The notes: generated by a model from the sequence alone, not told the origin. Positions 1 through 11,925 are shown, counted from the first letter of the stretch. The stretch: 64,000 bases of DNA from Watersipora subatra (GCF_963576615.1 NC_088717.1:50383026-50447025); one strand, 5' to 3'. Numbers and translations are program-made.

Positions 1-1803
1 CTAACACACAGTAATGTGACCAAATCCTACAAACTCGCACCAGATAGCCACACTGACAAGATTACTAATATAGACAAAAACATTGCCACTTCGCTAGACT
101 TAGATAGTAGAATTGAGAAATTGGCAGAGAAAACAGCTTTCATTACACTAAAGGACCACAAACCTAACTTCCAAAACAAACCCACTTGCAGACTGATAAA
201 TCCCACTAAATCAGAAATAGGCAAAATCAGCAAGAGAATTCTTGAGAAGATCAACAAAACCCTGACAGTAAAAACTAATATTAATCTATGGCGGAAAACA
301 GCCGACGTAATTGATTGGTTTAAATGTATTAAAAATAAACATTCTTGCTCATTCCTAACTTTCGACGTAATAGACTTTTACCCATCTATAACGCAAGAAT
401 TACTCGAACATGCACTAGACTTCGCTGGCAACTATGTCAAAATTACTGACCAAGACAAGCAAATAATTCTTCATGCCAAAAACTCCATACTAGTACACAA
501 CGACCAAACTTGGGTAAAAAAATCTTCTAGCAACAAAACCTTTGACGTAACAATGGGCAGCTTTGATGGAGCGGAAACATGCGAATTAGTTGGCACATAC
601 ATGTTGTCGCTGCTACCCAGACAGCTTCGAGAAAACATAGGACTATACAGAGACGATGGACTAGCCATCAGTACAGCCTGCCCACAAAATATTGAACGAC
701 TCAAGAAACTGATATGCAAAATATTTAACCAGCACAAACTGAAATTAACCATCGAAGCTAATAAAAAGTCTGTAAATTTCCTTGACGTAACCTTTAACCT
801 TAATGCAAACACTTACTCACCCTATGCCAAACCTAGCAATACAACACTCTATGTCCACAAAAACAGTAACCACCCACCTACTGTAATAAAAAATCTACCA
901 CACAACATTAATTTGCGACTAACTACACTGTCCAGTAATGAGCATGAATTTAGCAAAGCAGCACCCCCTTACCAAAAAGCACTCAATGACAGTGGTTATA
1001 ACCATACACTTAAATATAAACACATCCCGACCCAGCCAGCGACTAACAAGAGACAGCGTACGCGACCCGTAACATGGTACAACCCCCCTTTTAACGCCGA
1101 CGTACAGACAAATATAGGCAGAAAATTTATAAACATTATAGATACATGTTTCCCGCCTACCCATTCACTGCACAAAGTATTTAACAGACACACACTAAAA
1201 CTCAGCTACTCTTGCATGCCGAACATGAAACAGCACATAGATTCACACAACAGACGCCTGCTGAGCAGCCAGCAGAGCACAACTACAAACAGGGCCTGCA
1301 ATTGTAGAGTAAGGAACAACTGCCCACTAGATGGAAACTGCTTAACCACAAACATAATATACCAGGCCATAGTGACTAGAGAAGATACGGGCACCGAGAG
1401 CACCTACATAGGACTATGCACAACCGACTTCAAATCCAGATTTAGAAACCACACAGCCTCTTTCACACACAGTGACAAGCAAAACAGCACAGAACTTAGT
1501 AAACACATCTGGAAACTTAAGAATGACAATGCAAGCTACAGGATTAAATGGAAAATTATGCAGAAAGCTAGACCTTATTCAAACCAAACAAAGAAATGTC
1601 ATCTGTGCCTTAGTGAAAAATATTACATCATTTGCAGGCCAGAAACAGCCACCTTAAACAAAAGAAATGAAATAAACAATACATGCAGACACTCCAAGAA
1701 ATACCTACTCAGCCAATACGATCCAGGCAGAGGCGGAGCTACAGACACCACCAACAACATCAGGAGAGGCAACTCCACCCGCCATTCAACACAAGTCACC
1801 TGA
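1..1803 (+). CDS. Penelope-like element polyprotein (reverse transcriptase + GIY-YIG endonuclease), 5'-truncated by window edge
   Basis: The frame is open from base 1, so the N-terminus lies outside the window; there is no reason to start at base 16. RT motif A reads DFYPSI (about 376-390), the motif B region MGSFDGAE (553-576) and the catalytic motif YRDDG (646-660). A Cys-rich knuckle follows (CNCRV then CPLDGNC, about 1297-1341), then a GIY-YIG nuclease with IIYQAIV (about 1354), YIGLC (about 1408) and RFRNH (about 1438). RT followed by C-terminal GIY-YIG is the canonical Penelope-like order, in contrast to the permuted elements with an N-terminal nuclease. These elements copy themselves by target-primed reverse transcription. 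No internal stop or frameshift is seen in about 600 codons, so this copy may be young. The clade (Hydra/Neptune-like) is a guess. The stop TGA at 1801-1803 lies inside a ribozyme fold. Confidence 0.93.
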   Translation, partial: LTHSNVTKSYKLAPDSHTDKITNIDKNIATSLDLDSRIEKLAEKTAFITLKDHKPNFQNKPTCRLINPTKSEIGKISKRILEKINKTLTVKTNINLWRKTADVIDWFKCIKNKHSCSFLTFDVIDFYPSITQELLEHALDFAGNYVKITDQDKQIILHAKNSILVHNDQTWVKKSSSNKTFDVTMGSFDGAETCELVGTYMLSLLPRQLRENIGLYRDDGLAISTACPQNIERLKKLICKIFNQHKLKLTIEANKKSVNFLDVTFNLNANTYSPYAKPSNTTLYVHKNSNHPPTVIKNLPHNINLRLTTLSSNEHEFSKAAPPYQKALNDSGYNHTLKYKHIPTQPATNKRQRTRPVTWYNPPFNADVQTNIGRKFINIIDTCFPPTHSLHKVFNRHTLKLSYSCMPNMKQHIDSHNRRLLSSQQSTTTNRACNCRVRNNCPLDGNCLTTNIIYQAIVTREDTGTESTYIGLCTTDFKSRFRNHTASFTHSDKQNSTELSKHIWKLKNDNASYRIKWKIMQKARPYSNQTKKCHLCLSEKYYIICRPETATLNKRNEINNTCRHSKKYLLSQYDPGRGGATDTTNNIRRGNSTRHSTQVT

Positions 1804-1837
1804 AGAGTGCACCAGCACGAAACAGACCTGTCGTGAC
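1795..1837 (+). ncRNA. Hammerhead ribozyme (type I-like) of the Penelope-like element
   Basis: All core elements occur in order. Stem I 5' strand GTCAC (1795-1799) pairs with GTGAC (1833-1837). Core box CTGAAGA (1800-1806) fits CUGANGA. Stem II is GTGC/GCAC (1807-1810, 1815-1818) with loop ACCA. Core GAAA is 1819-1822. Stem III is very short (CA/TG or CAG/CTG, 1823-1830). The cleavage triplet GTC ends at 1832. Penelope-like elements are known to carry type I hammerheads with a minimal stem III, which fits the position just after the nuclease domain. The ORF stop codon TGA is part of the CUGANGA box. Self-cleavage is inferred, not shown. Confidence 0.85.
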
Positions 1838-1964
1838 CCCAGAATAAAACATCAATCTGGAACAAAGATAAGTAACATTAACCTATTCCACACTCTAGTT
1901 AGTTATAACACTCCGCACTTTTTAGAGCGTAGAGTGCTGTTAGCAGTAGGCCTGACAACTTATC

Positions 1965-2100
<136 letters not shown>

Positions 2101-2111
2101 ACATATTACAG

Positions 2112-2292
2112 AAAGCTTAGAGCAAAGGTGAATGACCTGCAAGCTCGCAGCAAAACCCAAGATGAAATTACTAAAGAAAGAGCTGAACTGGAAAAGAGCA
2201 GAGAACAAATGCGCGCTGATATTAATGCGCTTAAAGAAATGGCTACAAAGATTTTAGTGACATGCGACGATCTCTCCCATCGCCTAAAATAG
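2112..2292 (+). pseudogene. Orphan terminal exon of the gene-B coiled-coil family (copy 1)
   Basis: The acceptor ATATTACAG precedes 181 bases that read, in phase 2, as 59 residues plus stop. The sequence is charged and heptad-like ([19 protein letters not shown]), ending CDDLSHRLK and a TAG. It aligns with exon 3 of gene B (51141-51378) over [26 protein letters not shown] and [20 protein letters not shown], with the same entry phase. A near-identical copy is at 43583-43763. No partner exon 1 or 2 is seen just upstream, where the Penelope-like element sits, so it is probably a stranded fragment. It has no internal stop, so use by an unseen upstream exon is possible. Confidence 0.6.
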
Positions 2293-2299
2293 CTGAAGA

Positions 2300-2653
2300 C
2301 AAGACTAATAATTTATTTTAGTGGTTTTGAGGTTCCTCACACCACTATGCATAATTGGTGAGAAAAAAATAACCTTTTGTAGTAGTTATCTGCTCTCAAT
2401 GGAATATTTAATAGAGTGATTTTGAGTAACTCTTGTAGTTTAAGTTTCCTTTATTATTCTTATTATCGTCATATCATGTGTTTTAACTTGTTTACCCAAT
2501 TACCCAAGAGCGCTGTGTAATGTTCTGTTTTATGGCTTTGTAATAGCAAATAGAATTAGAAGTTGCCATGCTTCTGGAAGATTAGAAAATTAGTAAACAT
2601 GCAAGTCTAAAGCTATTTCTGTACATACATGTACCTAACTTGTTATTTCTATA
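2300..2653. repeat. 3' flank shared by the coiled-coil exon copies
   Basis: Blocks such as AACTCTTGTAGTTTAAGTTT and a stretch near 2505-2600 (ATAGCAAATAGAATTA, TTCTGGAAGA) recur at 43770-44065, 51390-51535, 14200-14290 and 15340-15430. They look like the 3' UTR and flank of the duplicated gene family, not a mobile element. Confidence 0.55.
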
Positions 2654-3240
2654 CAGTAGATGCTCATATCACATAAACTTCATTTAACTTAAATCATTTA
2701 CGTAAAATCTTTGCTTTGTATTACATAAGAACTTTCCTTTAAGGTAAATTTTCAAGTCAATGCAGGTTCTCAAATTCTATTTGAAAATCGAGTCTCATAA
2801 TTAGCCTTTAAATATCATTTTTTCTTTTGCTGCGCTTTGGAGAAAAGGATGTATAAAAGTATCTCTATTATATATACTAGTACCCTTGCAGTCTAGTGAG
2901 CCATGAGAGATTGTCATGAGTGCTGATAAAGGACAGAGAATAAGTAGCTGTATAACATATAGAGGTATCTCTATTATATATACTAGAACCCTGGTAGTCT
3001 AGTGAGCCGTGAAAGATTGTCATGAGTGCTGATAAAGGACAGAGAATAAGTAGCTGCACGATTATTCACAAATACCTTAAAAGCGTTCGATTGATGCAGG
3101 TGTTAGAGCATCGGTTTATCAAGCTGAATTTCATGAGTTGGAGTCTCATTGAAATCCATCTTTTATCTCAACCGCTAGCCCTGGCTTTGCATAAACAGAC
3201 TAACAGACAGACATTACTTTTATAACAGTAAATATATATT
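2654..3240 (+). repeat. Composite repeat R1, copy with two 107-bp units and a tRNA-like tail
   Basis: It begins CAGTAGATGCTC after TA and carries two copies of a ~107-bp unit (about 2855-3055; TCTAGTGAGCC, GAGAGATTGTCATG, AATAAGTAGCTG). It ends in a tRNA-like segment (about 3080-3150: TTAGAGCATCGG as A-box-like, GAGTTGGAGTCTC as B-box-like) and a tail with ACAGACAGAC. The same order occurs at 19120-19850 and 47419-47898. Confidence 0.7.
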
Positions 3241-5879
3241 AGCCTTCCTTTATTTTAAATATATAAAATTTTTTGGAGCATGACTTAAATTGACATTGAT
3301 AGTTTATGCTTCCCTTAATAAAATAAAATTAACGTAATCATGAACCCTAAATCGAGTGACAGTGGTAAGAAAAAAGATAAAAATTTTCGATACAAACCAA
3401 TAATACCACAGTTATTGCATAGTTTTGAAATTGAAAATTCAATGCATCAAAATGTACAAACTGTATGTAGCTACAAGAAGACCTCAACATTAAAACATGT
3501 AATCCACAGATCAAGTTTGCAAAGCATAAAAAATTACACAAATGAATGTCCATTGCTATGGAAACCATTGCTATGGTATTGCCACTCACTCTGATTGATT
3601 GTTCCCTGTGATCTTGATGAACCACCTCCAGCATATTGGCTGTCACACTTTTAACAGCCTGTTGTAAATCCCATCATAAAACATGTAAACCTCATATTAT
3701 AAAATAAAAGTTGATATAATTCGAAACTAGAATTTAGATAAGAACTTATTTCATGTAGATCTGCACTTTGATGACTTTGAAATGTATTTAATGTTGGGTT
3801 GCAATGTTTATCGCTGAGAAAAGTCAAAGACATTTTTGGCAGTGATGCTGTGAAACATATGGCGCACTTTCATAGCTGTACCCCTTTGTCAACATTAGAG
3901 GACTCTCCAGGTCCAAGACTCTTCAGGCTGAGGATTACAAATAGGTATTCTAGATTACGACCGAGGAACTAGGGTCGCTGTCATAGGTACTTCAGGAATA
4001 CTGCAATGCATAAACAGGAAATTATTTTCTGTAAAACGTGAGTTGTTTTATATTTACAAGTTGGAAGGTCATGTACTGTGCTTTATCACATCTCACACGA
4101 CTTCAGCGTCACAAAGTAAGCCTCGCACCACTGCTCTACTCTCAACTGCAGGCAAAAGGGTAGTTAGCTTTTGCTCCTTTGGGGTAACAGCAGAACCAGC
4201 GTCAGTGTGAAAGTTTTGTGAGAGAATTATATTTGACTGCTTCTTTAACAAGAGCTCAATGCTTTCTTCTTTTTGGGACCTGTACTGGCGGTAGTTGCTG
4301 AAGCATTACTCAGTGTGGTGCCCGAAGCAAATATTAAATGTGCTGTTATATTGAAAATTTGCTGCATGCATCTTCACAAATGGTGTCCATTTGGCTCCCT
4401 GAACAGCTGTTGAGCTCGTTCCCTGAAGTCAAGCAAATAGATGCTTGGCCTCTTTACAATTAGCATCAGCACAGGAGAGAACACCATATCGACTTGAAGG
4501 CATCTCACTGCTACAATAAAACATTAAACTGGTTATGCAGACTATTCTTAGCAAATATAAAAATATCAAATTATTTAAGTGCGTAACCTACTGTATATTT
4601 GAAGAAAATGTTTATAGTATCCATAAAAGGGTCAAGCTTATTTTCATAGCATATAATTTTTGTATAAATTCATGTGTGTTTATCCTATTTTAAACAAAAA
4701 AGTTTAAAATGCATAAAAATTAAAGAAGTTTAATAACTATAATTACTCTTCTATAATTTTAAAAACTTTGTCAATTGAAATGACAGATTGATTAGTAAAC
4801 CAGCTGAATGAACTAACACAATGTGCTGCAACTGCCTCAATTCAGTAAATTAATGTAGTAATTGTTTTTTATTTTGTAGATGAACAGATCAAAACAAATG
4901 AAAATACTAATTAATTTACTAAAAAGTAATTTGCCTTATCTCTTTGGTCTGTGTCAAGCACAACACAAGTTAAAAATGGTAAGAAACTTAATTCATATTT
5001 TCGACCGATTGTAGTTTATCGTATGAGTAGCGATTAAGAACTGCGCTGATACAATCGCCTTATTCAATTTAGTTTGCTTGACCTAATTATCGTAGTCTGA
5101 CAAAATTGTAGTCTGCGTGCATATGTTTACACAGCATTTACAGAAAACTAATAATTCGAGTTTTAATTAACCTAATTGAGACATTTGAGACACCTATAAT
5201 AATGTATCTGTAGCTAAGTTGGAAATTTTATTTTAGCAATCATGAGCAAATACAGAATAAAATATATACTAATAGAGCCACATAGGACTCAATTTTCATT
5301 ATGATAACTTATGTGAATACGAGAGATGTACATGCTGCTTCTCCACATACATGTACTTCAATTTGGGCAAGTCTGGACATCGATTTTTCTTCTGGGCAGT
5401 TTTACCGGGATCAAGTTTTGTCGATTTTAATCTTCAAATATTTTGACAGTGAGATTGCCTTAAACAACAAACAGCATCTCAAATGATAGAAAAACATTAA
5501 TAATTTTTTGTTAAAATCAACTAAAATTTGGCGCTATCACATCTTTAATTTTGAACATACAAAATATTTTTTCTTCGCACGATAGGTTTTTTTCTGTAAT
5601 GATGTAACACCCCATTGTGTCGGGGGTTACCGCACGCAGGCCTCGCTGTCAAAACCAGGCGCTATCTTATCACAAACGTTTGGTGAATGAAGGAGCAAGT
5701 ACTCGTGATGATGGGGAAGACTAGACTGCCTTCTGGTCTCCTTTACAGGTGTGATACCCGCTCACTGTAGTCGGCGGCAACCCAACATATTGCCTGAGCT
5801 TCTTTTTAGTGTTTGAGTTTGTTCGCTGTTTAGTTTTTGAGAGAGACCATTATGCAAACGCCATCGACACGAAGCCGTC
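3241..5879. other. No supported gene
   Basis: AT-rich sequence with many stops. The minus strand between about 4500 and 4110 shows short coding-like stretches (for example KWTPFVK and PKEQKLTTLLPA) broken by stops. They could be a decayed exon or transposon fragment, but I cannot name a family. Confidence 0.4.
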
Positions 5880-7330
5880 ATTTGACCTTTGAAAGATCGC
5901 TGCCCTCAGAATAAAAGTCGGCGCATCAGTGGACAGCCACGTCTGGTTTCCAAATCAAAGGGAATCAAAACAGGTTCAGACAATGTATTGTACTTGGTGA
6001 TGTCAAACTCTTTCGCTTTATCCTCTTTCCACAGCCAACCATTGTCTTTATGTTTAGTGGGCTGTGTCATTTGCCAGCGTAAAAGAGAACTTGCCCAAAG
6101 AATTTACTGTACCTAGAAACTGCTTCAGGGCTTTTTTATTCTTTATTTAGGGTAATCACAAATAACTTTTACTTTTTCTGGGTCTGCTCGGATGCCAGAC
6201 TCGTCAATAACATGACCCAAGAACACTTACCGGTTCCAAAAGAACTCGAATTTTTCTAGAACGCTCAATTCTTGGTCTAGCGTTTCAGAAGACGCGTCAA
6301 CCAAGAGTTGAGCGTGATGCCAGCTTCAACTAACTTTGAAAGAACTTTCTGAACCTTAGTGACGTGCTGTTCTTGAGTCTCAGTATGAATTAAAATTTCA
6401 TTCAACTGACACACTCTTCTTCTACCCTCTCCAACGCCTTCTGCATTTTTCTTTGGAAAGTTTCAGATGCCGATGAGATTCCAAAAGTTAAACTTTTACA
6501 GAAATACTTTCCAAACGAGAGGATGAATGTTGTAAGTTCTGAAATTTAAGACTTAGGCGCAGTTGCCAGTAGCCGCAATTGGAGAAATTCTATTACTACA
6601 TGGCCGGTCGATAATTCTCTGTAGAAACTAATCATAAGCCAATAGTGACAGTAATTTCACAAAAGGACTTATTCAAGCCTCCATCGCGTGTACAAAAGAG
6701 TCGTCTGAACATGATGAGATCCTCGTATAGCGTAGTTTATGTCCTGGCCTAAAAACTGGTCGTCGCTGACGCTCTCAGTTGGCCACTTTCGTCGGTAAAA
6801 AGGGATAATTATCTTGAGCCTTGGTTGCTTCAGGAGCTAGTTGAAAAACTTCCTATATCACCTCAGAAGATAAAGATAAAAGAGAAGGCACCGGCGTCTG
6901 ATCTAGTGGTAAGCCAGCTGACGCACTACATTCAGCAAAGCTGGCCGATCTAGGGTAGGTTGACCGGTCTTTCAGTAGTTAGCTAAAGAAGTTTCACCCT
7001 TACAAAGACAATCTGACTGTGTTGGAAAGATTGTTGTATTATGAGAACTGCCTATTTGTAAATTTTCAGGAGCGTGCAAGAGGGTTGGCAGAGAACAACC
7101 AGTCATCTGAAAGAAAATTGATGCATCCGACAAGCCAAAAGTGCTGGATGTTGTCCTGGAATGACCCAGAATACATGGAAAGTGGTGCAAAGGTGTGACT
7201 CATGTCTATTATTCAGGCATGCTCCACCTGAACCCATGTGCTTGACACCATTTTGCGGAAAACCCTGGTGAAAGAATGCTTTGAAATTTTGCAGTGTTGA
7301 TGCAAACTCAGAACATGACATGAATCTCCT
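5880..7330 (-). pseudogene. Ty3/Gypsy-type LTR retrotransposon pol remnant
   Basis: Read on the minus strand, the order is protease-end to RT to connection, scattered over frames. There is a protease-end-like stretch VIPGQHPALL (about 7150), then an RT core with SSASETFQRKMQKALE (about 6475-6430) and, in another frame, ILIHTETQEQH (about 6395) and VEAGITLN (about 6320). LGHVIDESGIRADPEK follows (about 6205-6160). This arrangement is typical of Ty3/Gypsy RT. The position expected to hold the catalytic Asp pair reads with a stop and Asn-Glu instead, so the enzyme is dead. No LTRs or gag were recognised. The 5' boundary (high coordinate) is uncertain, and remnants of pol may extend to about 5700. 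Confidence 0.75.
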
Positions 7331-8254
7331 ATAGTAATTTCTGAGTACTATAGAAGTTTCATGTGGTAGAAAAGTTCACGAATCCAACAGCTGCGGATCT
7401 CTGGCAGATTTGTGAATAAGCTGATTTGCACCTTCAAAGTACCAAACACTATTGTTTTGGGCAATGGTTTCAGTTCATTTCGGAAAGTTCTGCAAAATTG
7501 ATGAGGATATGGAACATCGTACACCCCACTAGTGCTCCTAAGAATCTCAGACTCAATGGTTTGGGGGAACGTTGCATTCAAACATTCAAAAAGTTAGCAT
7601 AAAAAATACTGATCTTGATGTATCTGTAATGTGCTATAACGACAGTCTCCTAGAAAATGGGTATTTTTCAGCTCAGCTGGTAATGGGTATGGGTATAAAT
7701 CCAATGGGTTATGCCGTTAATTCACCTATTGATCTTAAGAAGCTCAGAGCAATTGAACTTGACTATAAAGGGTGGTAAGCTCACAGCTACAACGGAAGTC
7801 ATAAAACTAGGGAGAGGGAGGCTATACCTAAATGATTTAAACAGGAGACCAATCACCACCACTATTATGGCTGCAGCTGGTCGAGAACAAATACTCGAGT
7901 TGATTTATGCACAAACCATTATAATTTAGTAAAGGTTGTTAGCAGTCAAAACAAGGCTCCAACAGCTGAGGCCCCATCATTTTTTCTCCAACATCAACTA
8001 GCCCAGCCAGAATGGTGGTGGGCAATGTGCCGGTATTGCCATTGCGCTCTCTTTCTACTGCAAGTGTAAGAAGCTCCCAGTCGGTGATGAGTCACCCTAC
8101 TCCAAAGGCACAAAAGTTGTCCAGGCCGAGTCAGAGTGTGGCTCTGCTTGTAAAACTTACTACAAGGAAACTTAGTACAAGCTCGGGTGTTAGTAACAAC
8201 GAATCTCAACCACATACAGTGCACTCTCAGGATACGATTTTAATCCGATCCAAG
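7331..8254. other. No supported gene
   Basis: Short ORFs only. A plus-strand stretch near 8013-8165 reads GGQCAGIAIALSFYCKCKK, resembling the end of a membrane segment followed by a Cys/Lys-rich tail. No convincing splice sites or relatives are seen, so it is left unassigned. Confidence 0.35.
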
Positions 8255-9090
8255 GTCGGTATCGTATGGTGAAAAAATCGTATAGAGAGGTATAGAAACC
8301 ATAGTAATTATATAATGCAAACATCCCCAGGTAAAAGTCATTAAAATTTTGCACAAATACTGCACATATTAAAAATTAGTAACAAAATAATATGTTAACC
8401 TCAACCTTAGTAACTATAGTTAGCTACAGTAAATTTAGTATAATCAGGGCATTTATTGGTGATGATCTGCAATAAAATGTAAAGTTGCAATGTGCTATGT
8501 GCAGTACGTACCATAGATAGTTCTTACCTTTATGATGGAGGTACCTACAACATAAACTTTGAATTCCCTTTATAAGTTTAGCTTACTAAACTCGCACTTA
8601 AATCTAAGTTTTTGTATGTATTGTTGACTATTTTACTGACTTTCAACTTTTTGTCACTAAAATTTTACCACCTATTAGTTTTTCGCTTCATTTTCAATAT
8701 CATTTTAGCTAATCTCATTCAAACCTTTTTCAACTTATTTTGACAAAAGAGCTCAAACGATGCCGTTTTTGTAATGCAATGGATTTTTGTAAGCAAGTAA
8801 AGAGAAGTTGTCAGACCATTTATGTTTAAAGGGATCGCAACTCCAAATTTGCTACTAGTTTTAAAAGGAAAGTACATGTATCATCACTTCACGCACTAAA
8901 ATTGCTGAACTGACTGAAATCGGTCATTGTGTCTCTTTCAGGCGTAGTGAAAGGGTTTTTGGCGAACAGCATTTTTATGTTATTTTGGCGTGTGTAATAA
9001 GCACACCGACTGCCAAATTTGAACTCAGGCGAGAATTTTGTTGAGTTTGTATGGTGAAATAAGATTCATATGGCAAGGTAAAAATATTCT
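8255..9090 (+). repeat. Dispersed repeat R2 (plus copy)
   Basis: It matches the reverse complement of 41745-42560 with indels. Shared landmarks are the AACTATAGTTA block, a GTGCAGTAC block, TTTAGCTTACTAAAC-like text and ACTGCCAAATTT. No ORF; element class unknown. Confidence 0.65.
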
Positions 9091-9121
9091 CATGTTCTAC
9101 TTCGTTAAGAAGAAAACTGTA

Positions 9122-10071
9122 GAGGAGACGAGGCAAGTTGAGCAAGCAAAATTTAAACGGCTATTACCCCGTGGTTTATAATACAATCAAATTGACTTTC
9201 ATAGCATAGGTGCGGCCTATCAAAGTGTTTGATTTGGCAGTATTTTTTTGCAAGTCCAACTAATGAAGTTTTCATAAAAATTAAGAAACCAAAAAAATTA
9301 TTGGGACATGTTGAGCATAAAGAATATTGAGCATGCTATTATTGCTGAAACTTTTATTTGGGATGCAAAATGGCAAGAAAAAGCTAAAATAGAGCAAACC
9401 CAAGTAGCTGGAAGTATAAATGGGTAAAACTAATAGAGTTACAGTCCAATGAATAACTGAAGTTAATTCTTCCTGGCCAATGAAAGGCTCCGGCAGGCCT
9501 TCAAGAGTATTTTTATAGTTCCACCATCCCTCATTGTCTTTGCCTGGATAGCAAAAGGATGTTCGACTTCGTGAATTGTCTCCTGTTTGAATCAGATAGC
9601 TTATGCAGATTACGGTATTTTCATCAACCATAGTATCGGGTAGTATATTGCAGAAGTATGGGCTGCATGAACATACCGGGGTAAGCTGAGCGTGCTCAAC
9701 TTACCCCACATGCAACTTCTCAGGTGTTGTGATCAAAGCTGGGAAACCTACATTTGGAATCACAAAAAATTATAGTATCACTTCAAAAAGATTCTATTAA
9801 ACAAGATGTAACAATTTGGTGGTCACCAACTGGCTCAATTTGTTCTTTTGCACAAGTATAGTGTACATGAAAATTACAAGTAAACAGCATAAAATGACAA
9901 AGACCTGAATGAATGGCTTACCTCTCTTTCTTTCCTCTCGAGCTTGTAAATACTTGTATGTAATGTTCATGGTCACAAAACTATGTCACAAATGTTAACA
10001 ACAAAGCACATGGTTGGTAAGAAATGGTAATGCTCAACTTGCCCCAATACTCAACTTGCCCCGGTCTCCCC
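9122..10071. mobile_element. Non-autonomous TA-target DNA transposon (pogo/Tc1-mariner-like MITE)
   Basis: The ends are inverted: GAGGAGACGAGGCAAGTTGA on the left and the complement of GGGGAGACCGGGGCAAGTTG on the right, each flanked by TA (9120-9121 and 10072-10073). The GGCAAGTTGAG motif is repeated just inside the right end. TA duplication with such ends fits the Tc1/mariner/pogo superfamily. A minus-strand ORF (9281-9631, with GWWNYKNTLEG) lies inside but I cannot assign it. There are no DDE motifs. Confidence 0.7.
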
Positions 10072-11084
10072 TATGGGAGGGTGCACTGTATCCCTACTGC
10101 TGTGCAGCCAATGTGAACAAGGTCTGGGAAAGTGGTGAAAGCTCGTACCAAATTAAATTTTTCGTTGTTAATTACAATATCATTCTAATATTTTTACCTT
10201 GTCAACGAGCTCTAAACATTTTATGTGCATCACATACTGGAAACAAACAACATTATCATGACATTTACACATCTGTATGTGCTGATCTGTATGATTTGCA
10301 GAACATATTGAATACATCATAGCCTCGTTGCCACCCGTGCCAAAATCTTGTCCGATAGATTGGTCTATGAAGTGTAATCTGGCCTGTATTGCCAAGTACT
10401 TTTGCATAGCTCGACTCAATTCCAAAGGACCAAATACTAAAAGCTACGCAAAAAGATTTTAAACTCCACACTACTAAGTAAAAACAGGTGAGTCCACGCC
10501 CCAAACCGGTAAAACAATTAAATGAATTTTTACGGCAGGTTTTGAGATATCAGTGCTCAAAGTGACAGCATTACAATGATAATTAAATAGACGCGTAATG
10601 ACAATAGACATGGTTGTATCGAATGCGTGAAGTATATTTGTGAAAATATTTCGACGAATGAGGTTGCATGAAAGGGTAAACAGAAGCACATCGTGTTCAA
10701 CTACGTCCCAGTTGAGCAGTTTTGGAGAGGAATTCCAACCTACGGCGTTTTCGTGATGGCTGCCATTAACTGATCGTTTTTGAGCTTTTAAGAGCTTGTA
10801 ATCACATTTCCACATATTGTGCATCTACAACACAACAGAGTAAGACATGGTGAATCTTTTGATACCAAATAACTGTAATGTGAATTTTGTTGCAAGTCAA
10901 CCTTTAAGCAAAAAGCTTGCTTTACGTTACAATTTACTATTGACACAGTTTTACAACAGATTTTTTTTAAATACAAGCCTGGCAGACTGAAAACTGACAG
11001 CAATGGTGAGTATCCAGAAGGGCACTTGTAAAATATATATGAAATACTCTTATTTTAAAATACATGTAGGCCAGAAGTGGTTCA
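10072..11084. other. No supported gene
   Basis: Only short unsupported ORFs on both strands. There is no recognised repeat or domain between the MITE and the gene-A pseudogene. Confidence 0.4.
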
Positions 11085-11921
11085 TACTGTTGGGAGTTGT
11101 TCCCTCATGATCCAAACTTCTAACAATAATCTGAAAGATCAATAAACTCTATAATAGGTTGGCTACATATTCCCTCTACCACTCGATCAAACATGTGGTT
11201 ATGGTACAATCTGTACAAAAGTAGCGTCATACTCTATTGAACTCTTTTACAGGTTTGGTAAAGGGTAATTTGAGCGATGCGCCAGGAGTAAAACAGATTC
11301 TTATTAAATGGTTGAAGTCTCTCTCTACGCTCTGGTCTTTTATTTCTACTATCTCACTATGTGTGCATTTGGTTGACCAAACCTTTGCACTAAAATTAGT
11401 AGCATTACTTGCTGCCTCCATTTCTGAAAGGAAAACTTAGATGACTGTATTGTTGCAGCAAAACAAGTCATCAAAACAGGGCATTATAAGGGGCAGCCAA
11501 CAAATTTAGTTGACTTTTGATGCATTTCACCAAAGACAAACTTAAGGAATGTGATGATGAGAGGTGTTTTAAACTTGTAGAGGGTACTTCAAGTACTGAA
11601 AAAAATGTTGCTAAAATCACTTGACAACGCCTTTGCATCACTGGACCAAAACGTAGAGAGAGATCTCAAAGGTGATTTTCAGAAGCTTCTAGAAAAGAGC
11701 CTGAGAGTAGAAACTGATTTGCAAAAAAGCGCAAACTTTTTACAAAATTTTTCACAAAATTTTACGAAATTGTGGTGAAAAAATTGTGTCAAAAATTGAA
11801 TTTGGACTTGACAGCATGTATCCTGATGCAGACAAATGAAGAGACGAGTTTAAAGCATTTTTGGCGAACAGCCAGTCGATCAGGCTCAAATTAGAAAATC
11901 TTTAACCTCGAAAACTGTAAG
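11085..11921 (+). pseudogene. Degenerate duplicate of gene A intron and helical exon
   Basis: Intron text (CCTCATGATCC, CCCTCTACCACTC, ATCTGTACA) and the start of the helical exon align with 25105-25905. Intact stretches include LIKWLKSLSTLWSFISTISL against LLEWLRSLIGFWSCISAISL in gene A. The acceptor is about 11252. The copy has stops (for example after SERKT at 11438-11440) and frameshifts, and ends at about 11921 against repeat R3. It covers about the first 40% of the gene-A exon. Because intron sequence is included it arose by DNA duplication, not retroposition. Confidence 0.85.
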
Positions 11922-11925
11922 TCAA

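Larger units (their letters stand above)
1..1964 (+). mobile_element. Penelope-like retroelement, 3' portion
   Basis: This comprises the ORF, the hammerhead fold and about 130 bp of 3' untranslated sequence, ending where a long (TA)n tract starts at about 1965. The 5' part and any upstream pLTR are outside the window. No second ribozyme copy is visible inside the window. Confidence 0.85.

Noticed and set aside
8012-8272. Possible membrane-protein exon (AGIAIALSFYCKCKK frame)
   Set aside because: No flanking exon, no clear acceptor or donor and overlapping open frames; cannot be supported.
9281-9631. 116-codon minus ORF as a host gene
   Set aside because: It lies wholly inside a TA-flanked MITE, has no recognised domain and no splice context.
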